DNA from: an uncultured Eubacteriales bacterium
Lineage (GTDB): Bacteria > Bacillota > Clostridia > Oscillospirales > Acutalibacteraceae
Reading direction: 5' to 3'
Assembly (NCBI GenBank): GCA_934647945.1
Contig: CAKUFK010000001.1
Span: 372,001 to 436,000 of the forward strand
DNA: 64,000 nt
Part shown: one piece after another, positions 1 to 6,421 of the stretch
How the letters are laid out: every line of letters starts with the position of its first letter
Position numbering within the stretch: the stretch's first letter is position 1
The notes under the pieces: generated by a model
Seen by the model: the letters and a program-made list of their open reading frames with translations, nothing else
Database searches by the model: none
Told to the model about the DNA's origin: nothing
Position numbers and translations under genes: made by a program

Positions 1-216
1 CCGCATCTCTTCGAGCACCTGGTATCCGTCCTTTTCCGGCATAACCAGGTCCAGCAAAACCACCGTGATGGATTCGCTGTATTGACGCAGGAGCATCAGC
101 GCCTGCTCCCCGTTTTCGGCCTCCAGCAGATTGTATTGCGCTTCAAACAGGTTCCGCAGCACGGCACGGTTGATCTCTGAATCATCGGCGATCAGGATGG
201 TTTCCGGCCTCGTCAT
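1..216 (-). CDS. Response regulator receiver protein, C-terminus beyond window edge
   Basis: The 72 visible residues start MTRPETILIADDSEINRAVL and continue to the receiver signature VVLLDLVMP, whose Asp should be the phosphoacceptor. This is a CheY-like receiver domain and would take a phosphate from a histidine kinase or an Hpt protein. It begins 4 bases after the stop of the Hpt gene upstream, so the two are surely cotranscribed. It is clearly paralogous to the first receiver of the 862-residue protein at 2126-4714 (both have INRAVL and EAENG blocks). The gene runs off the left edge, so any output domain is unknown. Confidence 0.9.
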   Translation of the reverse strand, partial: MTRPETILIADDSEINRAVLRNLFEAQYNLLEAENGEQALMLLRQYSESITVVLLDLVMPEKDGYQVLEEMR

Positions 217-220
217 ACGC

Positions 221-583
221 CTACTCCTCCTCAGACGGACACAAAAGTGCGATGATTTCCCGATGGGCACTTCTCAGCTCTCCATAAGACCCCTCTGCCG
301 CCGGATGGTCTCCCGAACGCAGGAGCACAGCTGTTCCGGTACAGGCACGACACAGCCGGTCCATCCCCAGATTGCCGGAGATACCCTTGAGGGTGTGTAC
401 GGCGTTCAGGGCGGCGTCCCATTCCCCCGCCCGCAGTGCCGGCCCGATTTTGGCGAAGGTCCCGTCCAGGGGGAACTTCATCAGGTATTTCTCATACAGT
501 GCGCTGTTGCCCGCAAAACGGCCCAGCGTTCCTTCTGCGTCCACGCCCGCCCTTTGCAGGTCCAGTATCCGTTTCACATCCAT
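221..583 (-). CDS. Hpt (histidine phosphotransfer) domain protein
   Basis: A free-standing 120-residue Hpt domain. The phosphorylatable histidine lies in AVHTLKGISGNLG, the family hallmark HxxKG followed by a small-residue helix. Hpt proteins shuttle phosphate between receiver domains in multi-step phosphorelays. I start at the ATG at 583 rather than the further upstream start at 628, because an AGGGGAG ribosome site lies 6-7 bases upstream. It is immediately followed by a receiver gene. A paralogous Hpt lies at 1713-2084; no histidine kinase is visible in the window. Confidence 0.88.
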   Translation of the reverse strand: MDVKRILDLQRAGVDAEGTLGRFAGNSALYEKYLMKFPLDGTFAKIGPALRAGEWDAALNAVHTLKGISGNLGMDRLCRACTGTAVLLRSGDHPAAEGSYGELRSAHREIIALLCPSEEE

Positions 584-711
584 CCCTGCTCCCCTTGTCC
601 GGCGGCCATGACCGCCCTGTCCCTGCATATACAGTGAATTTATTAATTATATCGGTTTTAACCAAAAACCGCAAGTACGGCAGACCGATTTCAGCGGCCA
701 GGGGAAATCCC

Positions 712-764
712 TTGATTATATGGCGCCGCTTGTGGTAATATAGACCTATAGCCAGCCTATGGCA
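712..764 (+). promoter_or_regulatory. Promoter and possible operator of the DtxR-family gene
   Basis: TTGATT (712-717), 18-base spacer and TAATAT (736-741) form a plausible sigma-A promoter. Just downstream, across the expected start site, two copies of CCTATrGCm (745-753 and 756-764) are spaced 11 bases apart, one helical turn. That placement suits an autoregulatory operator; the operator role is inference. Confidence 0.5.
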
Positions 765-782
765 AACCGGGAGGAACGGGTC

Positions 783-1157
783 ATGCGTATTCAGGAGTCG
801 GCTGAAAACTATCTCGAAACCATCCTCATTTTACAAAAACGGCACGGGCAGGTGCGTTCCATCGATATCGCGTCGGAGCTCTCTTTTTCCAAACCGAGCG
901 TCAGCATCGCGATGAAAAACCTGCGCGCCAACGAACTGATCGAGATGGATAAAAACGGCTTTATCACACTGACGGACAAGGGCCGGAGTATCGCTGAAAA
1001 AATCTATGAGCGCCATACCCTGCTCACCGACTGGCTCACAACCCTGGGCATCCGTCCCGAGGTGGCGGCGGAAGACGCCTGCCGGATCGAGCACGTGATC
1101 AGCGCGGAATCGTTTCAGGCTCTCAAGGCACATGTGCTGAAAAACCAATCCCCATAA
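783..1157 (+). CDS. DtxR/IdeR-family metal-dependent regulator
   Basis: A 124-residue regulator with an N-terminal winged helix (residues about 1-65, SELSFSKPSVSIAMKNL as recognition region) and the dimerisation/metal domain, without the C-terminal SH3-like domain of long DtxR proteins. Metal ligands seen: Cys, Glu and His in the block ACRIEHVIS, matching Cys102, Glu105 and His106 of DtxR, and the His in ERHTLL. The N-terminal ligand (Met10 in DtxR, Asp8 in MntR) is Asn here. The cysteine suggests an iron-type rather than manganese-type sensor. Start chosen at 783 because GGGAGG lies 8 bases upstream; the longer start at 759 would bury that site. No metal transporter is adjacent. Confidence 0.85.
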   Translation: MRIQESAENYLETILILQKRHGQVRSIDIASELSFSKPSVSIAMKNLRANELIEMDKNGFITLTDKGRSIAEKIYERHTLLTDWLTTLGIRPEVAAEDACRIEHVISAESFQALKAHVLKNQSP

Positions 1158-1174
1158 ACGGAAGAGGAATCCCC

Positions 1175-1201
1175 GCCCGGCGGCAATGCCGGGCTTTTTT
1201 G
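1175..1201 (+). terminator. Intrinsic terminator of the DtxR-family gene
   Basis: GCCCGGC (1175-1181), 6-base loop, GCCGGGC (1188-1194), then six T. It lies 17 bases after the stop codon. Confidence 0.88.
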
Positions 1202-1515
1202 CGCCCGATATCGCCGCCCGCGGTACAGCACCCCCTGTGCCCGCGGAAATAGCCAGATTTACTAAGCGGATCAACCGTTTTCTCCGCACAACGCCTCTGC
1301 CTTGAGCGGCTCGGCTGCGTGGGAGGCATCCCGGTATCCACAGGTACCTGCGCATCCGCATCGAAAGCGCTGCCGGTCATCGCCCAAAGGGGCCTGCTGA
1401 ACGTCGCTGACACTTCCTCATCGCCTGTCTGGGAGTGCTGAACCGCTAACTCCCGTCGTCCGGATGCTGAATTCCCAGGCCTGAAGCGCAGAAATACCCG
1501 GTTCCTCCACACGAC
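1202..1515. other. Intergenic stretch with no supported gene
   Basis: Both strands have open frames here, but they are arginine/serine-rich, lack ribosome sites and match no family I recognise. I see no promoter or RNA signature. Confidence 0.5.
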
Positions 1516-1545
1516 AAAACGGCAGGGTTCGGAAAACCCTGCCGT
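1516..1545 (-). terminator. Terminator of the c-di-GMP/Hpt operon
   Basis: Inverted repeat ACGGCAGGGTT (from 1519) with AACCCTGCCGT (to 1545). In leftward reading it is followed by TTTT (complement of 1516-1519). It sits directly after the stop of the 56-residue ORF, which supports that ORF as the last gene of the operon. Confidence 0.75.
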
Positions 1546-1716
1546 CTAATAGCAGGTGGGCTCCGGATCATTCGGCCAATGCCGCAGAAAATCCATTCCC
1601 ACCCAGTTGGCATAAATCCGCCTGTGGCTGCCGATTTGGCCGACATAAATGGCCCCTGGAGCCTTGTCCGGCACGGCAGCCATCTGCACAAAAGAGAGGG
1701 GTTCCTCCGGCGTCAT
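1546..1716 (-). CDS. 56-residue orphan protein coupled to Hpt
   Basis: Encodes MTPEEPLSFVQMAAVPDKAP at the start and ends PNDPEPTCY. Its ATG overlaps the TGA of the Hpt gene as ATGA, a translational-coupling arrangement, and GGAGAGGGG lies just upstream within the Hpt gene. An intrinsic terminator follows immediately. The middle contains an IYVGQIG...RRIYANWVGMDF stretch that looks like a small beta-rich fold. There is no signal peptide or membrane segment. I recognise no family. Its placement suggests a partner of the Hpt or the c-di-GMP enzyme, which is inference. Confidence 0.65.
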   Translation of the reverse strand: MTPEEPLSFVQMAAVPDKAPGAIYVGQIGSHRRIYANWVGMDFLRHWPNDPEPTCY

Positions 1717-2084
1717 GTCCGCCCCTCTCCTTTCAGAGCGGCACGCAGCTCGTCCGCTCGCCGAAACTCCGTTTGCACGGCCTGGAACAGCATCGGATAA
1801 TCGTCCCGCCGCTCCCCTGTCCGCAGCGGCTCCACCAATGTGCAGAGCGCCGCGTACAGCGGCGTCAGGCCCATATTGCCTGTGACGCCTTTGAGCGTAT
1901 GAGCCGCTTCAAAGGCCTTCGCGGTATCTCCGGAGGCAAGGGCACCGCCCAGTTTCTGCAGGCTGTCGTCCTCAAACAACCTGTCCAGCAGGCTGCGGTA
2001 CAGCGTTTCGTTCCCCAAAAAACGGTCCATCGTGGTCTGATAATCCACACCGTAGGCTTCGAGCGTGTCTCTGAATCCCCGCAT
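1713..2084 (-). CDS. Hpt domain protein
   Basis: A 123-residue Hpt domain with the active-site block AAHTLKGVTGNMG. Its N-terminal layout (YGVDYQTTMDRFLGNETLY) parallels the Hpt at 221-583 (AGVDAEGTLGRFAGNSALY), so the two are paralogues. Start at the ATG at 2084: GGAGG lies 9 bases upstream, whereas the GTG at 2090 would be only 3 bases away. It follows the REC-GGDEF-EAL-REC-GGDEF gene by about 40 bases and is probably the phosphodonor or acceptor for its first receiver domain. Confidence 0.88.
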   Translation of the reverse strand: MRGFRDTLEAYGVDYQTTMDRFLGNETLYRSLLDRLFEDDSLQKLGGALASGDTAKAFEAAHTLKGVTGNMGLTPLYAALCTLVEPLRTGERRDDYPMLFQAVQTEFRRADELRAALKGEGRT

Positions 2085-2125
2085 TCCCACAGGCCTCCTT
2101 TTTCACCGCACAGGCACAGCGGCCC

Positions 2126-4714
2126 CTAATCCTTCCAAAGCCGGCAGCCGTCTTTTCCATCCGCCTTGGCACGGTACAGCGCCCGGTCCGCCCGTGCGAT
2201 TACATCCTGCACCGGCCCTTCCGCGTCCCAGATGACAACGCCTGCGGAGGCGGCGGCCGGCACGGCCCCCTCCAGGCAGCTTTCCCGGGCCGCGCGACAG
2301 ATCGCTTTCCCCTTTTTCAGGGCGGTTTCCTCCGATCCCATCCGCTTCATAACGACCGCAAACTCGTCCCCGCCGAACCGGGCCACGATGTCCGTCTCCC
2401 TCGTATGAGAACGCAGCAGCTCACCGAACCGGCGGATCAGGCGATCCCCTTCGGCGTGCCCGTATGCATCATTCGCCTGCTTCATGTTGTCCAGATCGAA
2501 CAAAAAGAGTGCCAAAGGCATATCCTCTTTGCGCAGCGAATCAACCGCATAATAGAAGCCGCGCCGGTTGAGCAGGCCGGTGAGAAAATCGCGGTACGCC
2601 TCGTCCCGCAACAGACGCTCCCGTTCCCACGAGGCGGTGAGCCCGACGGCATGTGCCACCCGTTTGGCAAGGCTCGTGCCGGTATGGGGCTTGGCGGCAT
2701 AGTCGGCGGCGCCGGACTCCAGTGCCCGCTCCTCCAGCTGCGCGTCGGAAGGGCCCGTAGCAATGACCGGGATATCCCACACCGCCCGTTCCCGTTTGAA
2801 CGCCTCGAGCACGGCAAACCCGCCGGAGCCGGGCAGGGACAGGCTGAGCACGACTGCGGCAAGCTTGTGCGCGTGCCGGCTCAGGCAGTCCAGCGCGGCG
2901 GCGGCACCATCGGCCTCTACAACCTGATAGATGTCTCCGAATGCCGCCCTGACCGTTTCGTGGTATCCGGCATCCTCGTCTACAACCAGCAGCGCCCTGG
3001 AAGGCAGCCGTCCCGGATCCCGCTCCCGGTCCGCTTCGAGGCCTGGCGCGGGGGCTTCCCCTTGCAGCAGGGCCTCGAAGTCACGGCAGGGAAGAGGCTT
3101 GGCAAAATAGTATCCCTGTACGTAATCGCAGCCAATCTCCCGCAAGCGTTCCAGCTGCTCCCTGGTCTCCACCCCTTCCGCGACCACACTCAGGTTCATC
3201 GAACGGGCAAGCCCCATAATGAAGCGCAGAACCCCCTGGTGGAGCGGCTTTGCCGTCTCACTCTGGATGAATTTCATGTCCAGCTTCAGGACATCCAGGG
3301 GCATCTGATTGAGCATGTTGAGCGAGGAGTAGCCTCTGCCGAAGTCGTCCATCTCAACGACAAATCCAAGCTTGCGCAGCCGTCCCACCGTTTCGATGAT
3401 CTGATCCGGGTTTTCCGTGTAAGCGCTTTCCGTAATTTCCAAATGCAGGCGGGAAGGCGGCTGGCCGTACCTCTCCACGGTTTCGGTCAGGATCCCGGGA
3501 AGATCCGCGTTGTAGATATCGGCCCGGGACACATTGACGGAGACGGAAACGGGCGGAAGGCCCTTTTGGTCCCAGGCTTGCATCGCGGCGCAGACGCTTT
3601 CCCAGACATATTGATCGACCCGGGTGATAAAGCCGTTCTTCTCGAACAGGGGGATGAACTCCGACGGCGGCAGGAGCCCCCACTCCGGATGGTTCCACCG
3701 CACCAGCGCCTCGGCCCCGGCCAGTGTATCGTCCCGGACCCTGTATTTGGGCTGCAGGTAAATTTCAAACTGTTCCCCGGACAGGGCCGCTTCCATTCCG
3801 TCTGTAATCGCCTGCTCCCGCAGCAGCTTGCTGCGCAGCTCATCATCATAGGCCGCAAAATGTGTTCCATACCGGCCTTTGATACCGCGAGCCGCCAGCA
3901 ACGCCCTGTCGCACATCTGCTCTACTGAAATGCCCCGGTCCTCGACCGGATAGATCCCCCACTTCATCACGACGTTTTTGGTGCTGGAGAAGGCGTTTAT
4001 CCGCGTCCCGGCCTCCAGAAACCATGCATCCTCATAGGATCGGGGGCGTTCGATCAGGCAGGCGAAACGGTCGGCTCCGAAGTGGCTGCAAAGGCCCCTG
4101 TCCCCCACCATCTCGGTATACAGCGCCGCGATGCCGCACAGGAGGCGGTCCCCGGCCGGCATGCCGAAAACATCGTTGATCAGCTTGAAATTTTCAATGT
4201 CGGAACAGATCAGATCATACTCTTTGTCCGGATTCTGTGCGAGAAGCTCCCGCACCCTGCGGTAAAAAAACTCTTTTGTATACAGGCCCGTCAGCCGGTC
4301 ATATTGAAACTGGTTGATGATGGCGGCGGTTTCCCTCAAATGGAGAATATTGGCGATCCGGTGAAGGAGGATCTGGGGCCTGTACGGTTTGGCCACGAAA
4401 TCTGCGGCGCCGTGAGACAAGGCCGCTACCTCGTCCGATTCTCCCCCGCTCTGCGTGGTGACGATGACAGGGATAGAGAAATAGGCGGGATCCGCCCCGA
4501 TATGCGAGAGGAAGGCGTACCCGTCCATGACGGGCATGACGATATCCAGCAGGATCAAAGAAATGTCCTCTTTATGCTCCTGCAAAATGGCGAGCGCCTC
4601 CCGGCCGTTTTCGGCTTCCAGAACCGTATACGTCGGCGACAGGATGCCGCCGAGCACCGCCCGGTTGATTGCATTGTCCTCTACAACCAATATGGTGGTT
4701 TTATTCGTCGTCAT
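2126..4714 (-). CDS. REC-GGDEF-EAL-REC-GGDEF cyclic-di-GMP turnover protein
   Basis: 862 residues in five modules. REC1 (about 5-125): Glu12/Asp13, phospho-Asp57, Thr86 and Lys109 all present. GGDEF1 (about 135-290) is degenerate, reading GADRF at 213-217. EAL (about 300-550) has a full phosphodiesterase set: EAL 335-337, Asn394, Glu426, Asp456-Asp457, KLD 477-479, Glu513. REC2 (about 573-690) has lost its phospho-Asp (VVLSLSLPG, Ser624). GGDEF2 (about 705-860) is intact, GGDEF 781-785, with an RxxD inhibitory site at 772-775. It should both make and degrade c-di-GMP, with phosphorylation at REC1 and probably GTP sensing at GGDEF1 tuning the balance. No membrane segments: cytoplasmic. GAGG lies 8 bases before the start. 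Confidence 0.93.
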   Translation of the reverse strand: MTTNKTTILVVEDNAINRAVLGGILSPTYTVLEAENGREALAILQEHKEDISLILLDIVMPVMDGYAFLSHIGADPAYFSIPVIVTTQSGGESDEVAALSHGAADFVAKPYRPQILLHRIANILHLRETAAIINQFQYDRLTGLYTKEFFYRRVRELLAQNPDKEYDLICSDIENFKLINDVFGMPAGDRLLCGIAALYTEMVGDRGLCSHFGADRFACLIERPRSYEDAWFLEAGTRINAFSSTKNVVMKWGIYPVEDRGISVEQMCDRALLAARGIKGRYGTHFAAYDDELRSKLLREQAITDGMEAALSGEQFEIYLQPKYRVRDDTLAGAEALVRWNHPEWGLLPPSEFIPLFEKNGFITRVDQYVWESVCAAMQAWDQKGLPPVSVSVNVSRADIYNADLPGILTETVERYGQPPSRLHLEITESAYTENPDQIIETVGRLRKLGFVVEMDDFGRGYSSLNMLNQMPLDVLKLDMKFIQSETAKPLHQGVLRFIMGLARSMNLSVVAEGVETREQLERLREIGCDYVQGYYFAKPLPCRDFEALLQGEAPAPGLEADRERDPGRLPSRALLVVDEDAGYHETVRAAFGDIYQVVEADGAAAALDCLSRHAHKLAAVVLSLSLPGSGGFAVLEAFKRERAVWDIPVIATGPSDAQLEERALESGAADYAAKPHTGTSLAKRVAHAVGLTASWERERLLRDEAYRDFLTGLLNRRGFYYAVDSLRKEDMPLALFLFDLDNMKQANDAYGHAEGDRLIRRFGELLRSHTRETDIVARFGGDEFAVVMKRMGSEETALKKGKAICRAARESCLEGAVPAAASAGVVIWDAEGPVQDVIARADRALYRAKADGKDGCRLWKD

Positions 4715-4833
4715 TGCAATCCCTCGTTGCCGCCCGTCTTACATGTAGGCCTTATAATCGGCCTCACGTTCCCATATATGCTCCCGATTTTTCGGAACGG
4801 TGATGCCCCTTGCGCGCCGCCATATCTGTGTTT

Positions 4834-4862
4834 ATTCTATCATAGCAGGGAGAAATATGCAA
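4834..4862 (-). promoter_or_regulatory. Promoter of the c-di-GMP/Hpt operon
   Basis: On the minus strand TTGCAT (complement of 4857-4862), 17-base spacer, TAGAAT (complement of 4834-4839), about 120 bases before the start codon at 4714. Confidence 0.5.
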
Positions 4863-5202
4863 CCGTATTCCCCCGTCGAATGCCTTATAGACTCGTTTTT
4901 ACAATACACTTCCGTTTTGTAAAGACGGAGGCTTCCACAATGAAGGCGGATGCGGCCCCGGACCCCGTCTTTCCCTGCTTTTTGGCAAAAGGGAAGCGCG
5001 GCCTTGCGGCCGCGCTGAGAGGAGGGAGGTGTGAAAAAGCATCTATTTGAAACCTCTTGCGAGGGATTGGCCTTCTGCCTTCGGAAACCCGTTTGGCGGG
5101 GAGGTTTTCTTGGGATGTTTTCAGTATACGAGGAAAATGTGACCAAGGTTTGAACCCATCTGGAAGATTCCGTGAAATCCTTGTAAAGGAATCGTAAAGA
5201 AA
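4863..5202. other. Intergenic region with one stable hairpin
   Basis: Contains GCGCGGCC-TTGC-GGCCGCGC near 4997-5016, probably terminating the small gene at 5203-5445. The stretch from 5050 to 5200 is AT-rich compared with its surroundings and has no supported ORF. Confidence 0.4.
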
Positions 5203-5445
5203 TCAAGGCCGTTTTTCGGCATCCGTCTCCTTTTTGACGCTCTGCAGCTTGTGAACCGCATCGGCAGGCGTCTTGGCCAGGGGAACGTCGTAGATATCGC
5301 TGTAGGAATCGGCTTCGGCGCCGCTTGCCGGGGCCGAAGGAATCAATCCGGTGCATTCGGTTGTGGAGGCCACGCTGAAGGCCTCGTCAAAAATAGCGTC
5401 GCCGTCAGCGTCATACGGCAGCGGTTTTGGGGGATATCGTTTCAT
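5203..5445 (-). CDS. Small acidic hypothetical protein
   Basis: 80 residues, MKRYPPKPLPYDADGDAIFD at the start, then Ser/Thr/Ala-rich and acidic (SYSDIYDVPLAKTPADA) with a lysine-rich tail. No signal peptide, membrane span or known domain. A GGAAAGGA ribosome site precedes the ATG. The composition is low-complexity and probably disordered. I do not recognise a function. Confidence 0.55.
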   Translation of the reverse strand: MKRYPPKPLPYDADGDAIFDEAFSVASTTECTGLIPSAPASGAEADSYSDIYDVPLAKTPADAVHKLQSVKKETDAEKRP

Positions 5446-5603
5446 AGCGGACCTGTCCTTTCCAAATCAGGGTGTGCCGGCCTGCCGGCAATGGAACGGT
5501 CAGACCGGGGGTGTACAGTTTATGTTTCCCATGTCCGATATCCCTATACCTCGCCTTGGCTTCGAGAGTGCAGGAAAAAAGTGCATTCGACCGGATCCAC
5601 ACA

Positions 5604-6116
5604 TTATATGTCCGTTTTCAGCAGTGAGTACATCTTCATATCGAGAATGTTGCCGTTTTTTACAGCGTTATGCCTCAGTGTCCCTTCGTATTGAAACCCT
5701 GCTTTTTCAAGCACCCGGCAAGACGCCGCATTGTGCGCAAACGGCTCCGCATAGATGCGGACAATATCGCTCTTGTCAAAAACATAGCGGCAAATTTGTT
5801 TGACGGCTTCCGTCATAATCCCTTTTCCCCAATATTCTTCCGCTATGTAATAGCCCAGCTCCGCAGTCCTCCTGTGGATGTTTCCCTGCCGAAAAACACC
5901 GATACTGCCGATCACGTTTCCCTCTGCCGTGATGGCAAAAGAAAAGGTTTCATTTTCATCTGCGGAAAGCATGGCCGAGATATACGCTGTACCGTCCTGT
6001 TCGGTGTAAGGATACGGCAATCCGTCCCTGAGATTCTCTTGTACTTTTTTGTTAGAAATGGCCGCGGCCAAATCCGCCGCGTCCGACATCTTCCATTTTC
6101 TTATGCTGCAAGTCAT
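5604..6116 (-). CDS. GNAT family N-acetyltransferase (RimJ/RimL-like)
   Basis: 170 residues. The GNAT acetyl-CoA region is clear: ELGYYIAEEYWGKGIMTEAV (motif A, a G-x-G-less variant with WGKGIMTEA) and motif B FAHNAASCRVLEKAGFQYEG. This form acetylates protein N-termini or small amines; the substrate cannot be read from sequence. Base composition is clearly lower in GC than its neighbours, suggesting recent acquisition. It is divergent from the phage-like gene and has no operon partner. Confidence 0.9.
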   Translation of the reverse strand: MTCSIRKWKMSDAADLAAAISNKKVQENLRDGLPYPYTEQDGTAYISAMLSADENETFSFAITAEGNVIGSIGVFRQGNIHRRTAELGYYIAEEYWGKGIMTEAVKQICRYVFDKSDIVRIYAEPFAHNAASCRVLEKAGFQYEGTLRHNAVKNGNILDMKMYSLLKTDI

Positions 6117-6286
6117 TTTGTATTCTCCTTGCTGATATTTCGTTTGCCGAGTACACCGAAAGGCAGACTACAAGGTATACTATCCCCTTCCCTATACTAT
6201 CACATGGCCCCATTCGCCACAAGGCCGCTGGAAAAACTGACAGAATATCCACCGTCCATGCTCCGTCTGCAACAACCCCCTTCAAC

Positions 6287-6315
6287 TTGACAAAATCGGA
6301 AAATTATGGTATAAT
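6287..6315 (+). promoter_or_regulatory. Consensus sigma-A promoter
   Basis: TTGACA (6287-6292), 17-base spacer, TATAAT (6310-6315): a perfect match to the housekeeping consensus. The predicted start site is about 6322, the first base of a long hairpin. Confidence 0.9.
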
Positions 6316-6321
6316 ATAGGT

Positions 6322-6362
6322 GGAATCAAGGCGACGCCTGTGGCGTTGCCTTGATTCCTTTT
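6322..6362 (+). promoter_or_regulatory. 17-bp hairpin at the 5' end of the tail-fibre-like transcript
   Basis: Bases 6322-6338 pair with 6342-6358 (one G-T pair) around a TGT loop, followed by TTTT. The stem begins at the expected +1. It could be an early terminator/attenuator or a stabilising 5' cap-like hairpin. A smaller hairpin, GTCTC...GAGAC, follows at about 6368-6384. Confidence 0.7.
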
Positions 6363-6421
6363 GCATGTGTCTCGATATGGAGACGCGCCAGGAGGAAATC
6401 GAATCGGAAGAGGAGGAGAAG

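Noticed and set aside
1123..1512. 129-codon minus-strand frame over the DtxR terminator
   Set aside because: Crosses a clear intrinsic terminator of the opposite gene and has Arg/Pro-rich shadow composition.
5411..5602. 63-codon minus-strand frame between the GNAT and small acidic genes
   Set aside because: GTG start without ribosome site, 35-base overlap with the better supported 80-codon gene, no recognisable composition.
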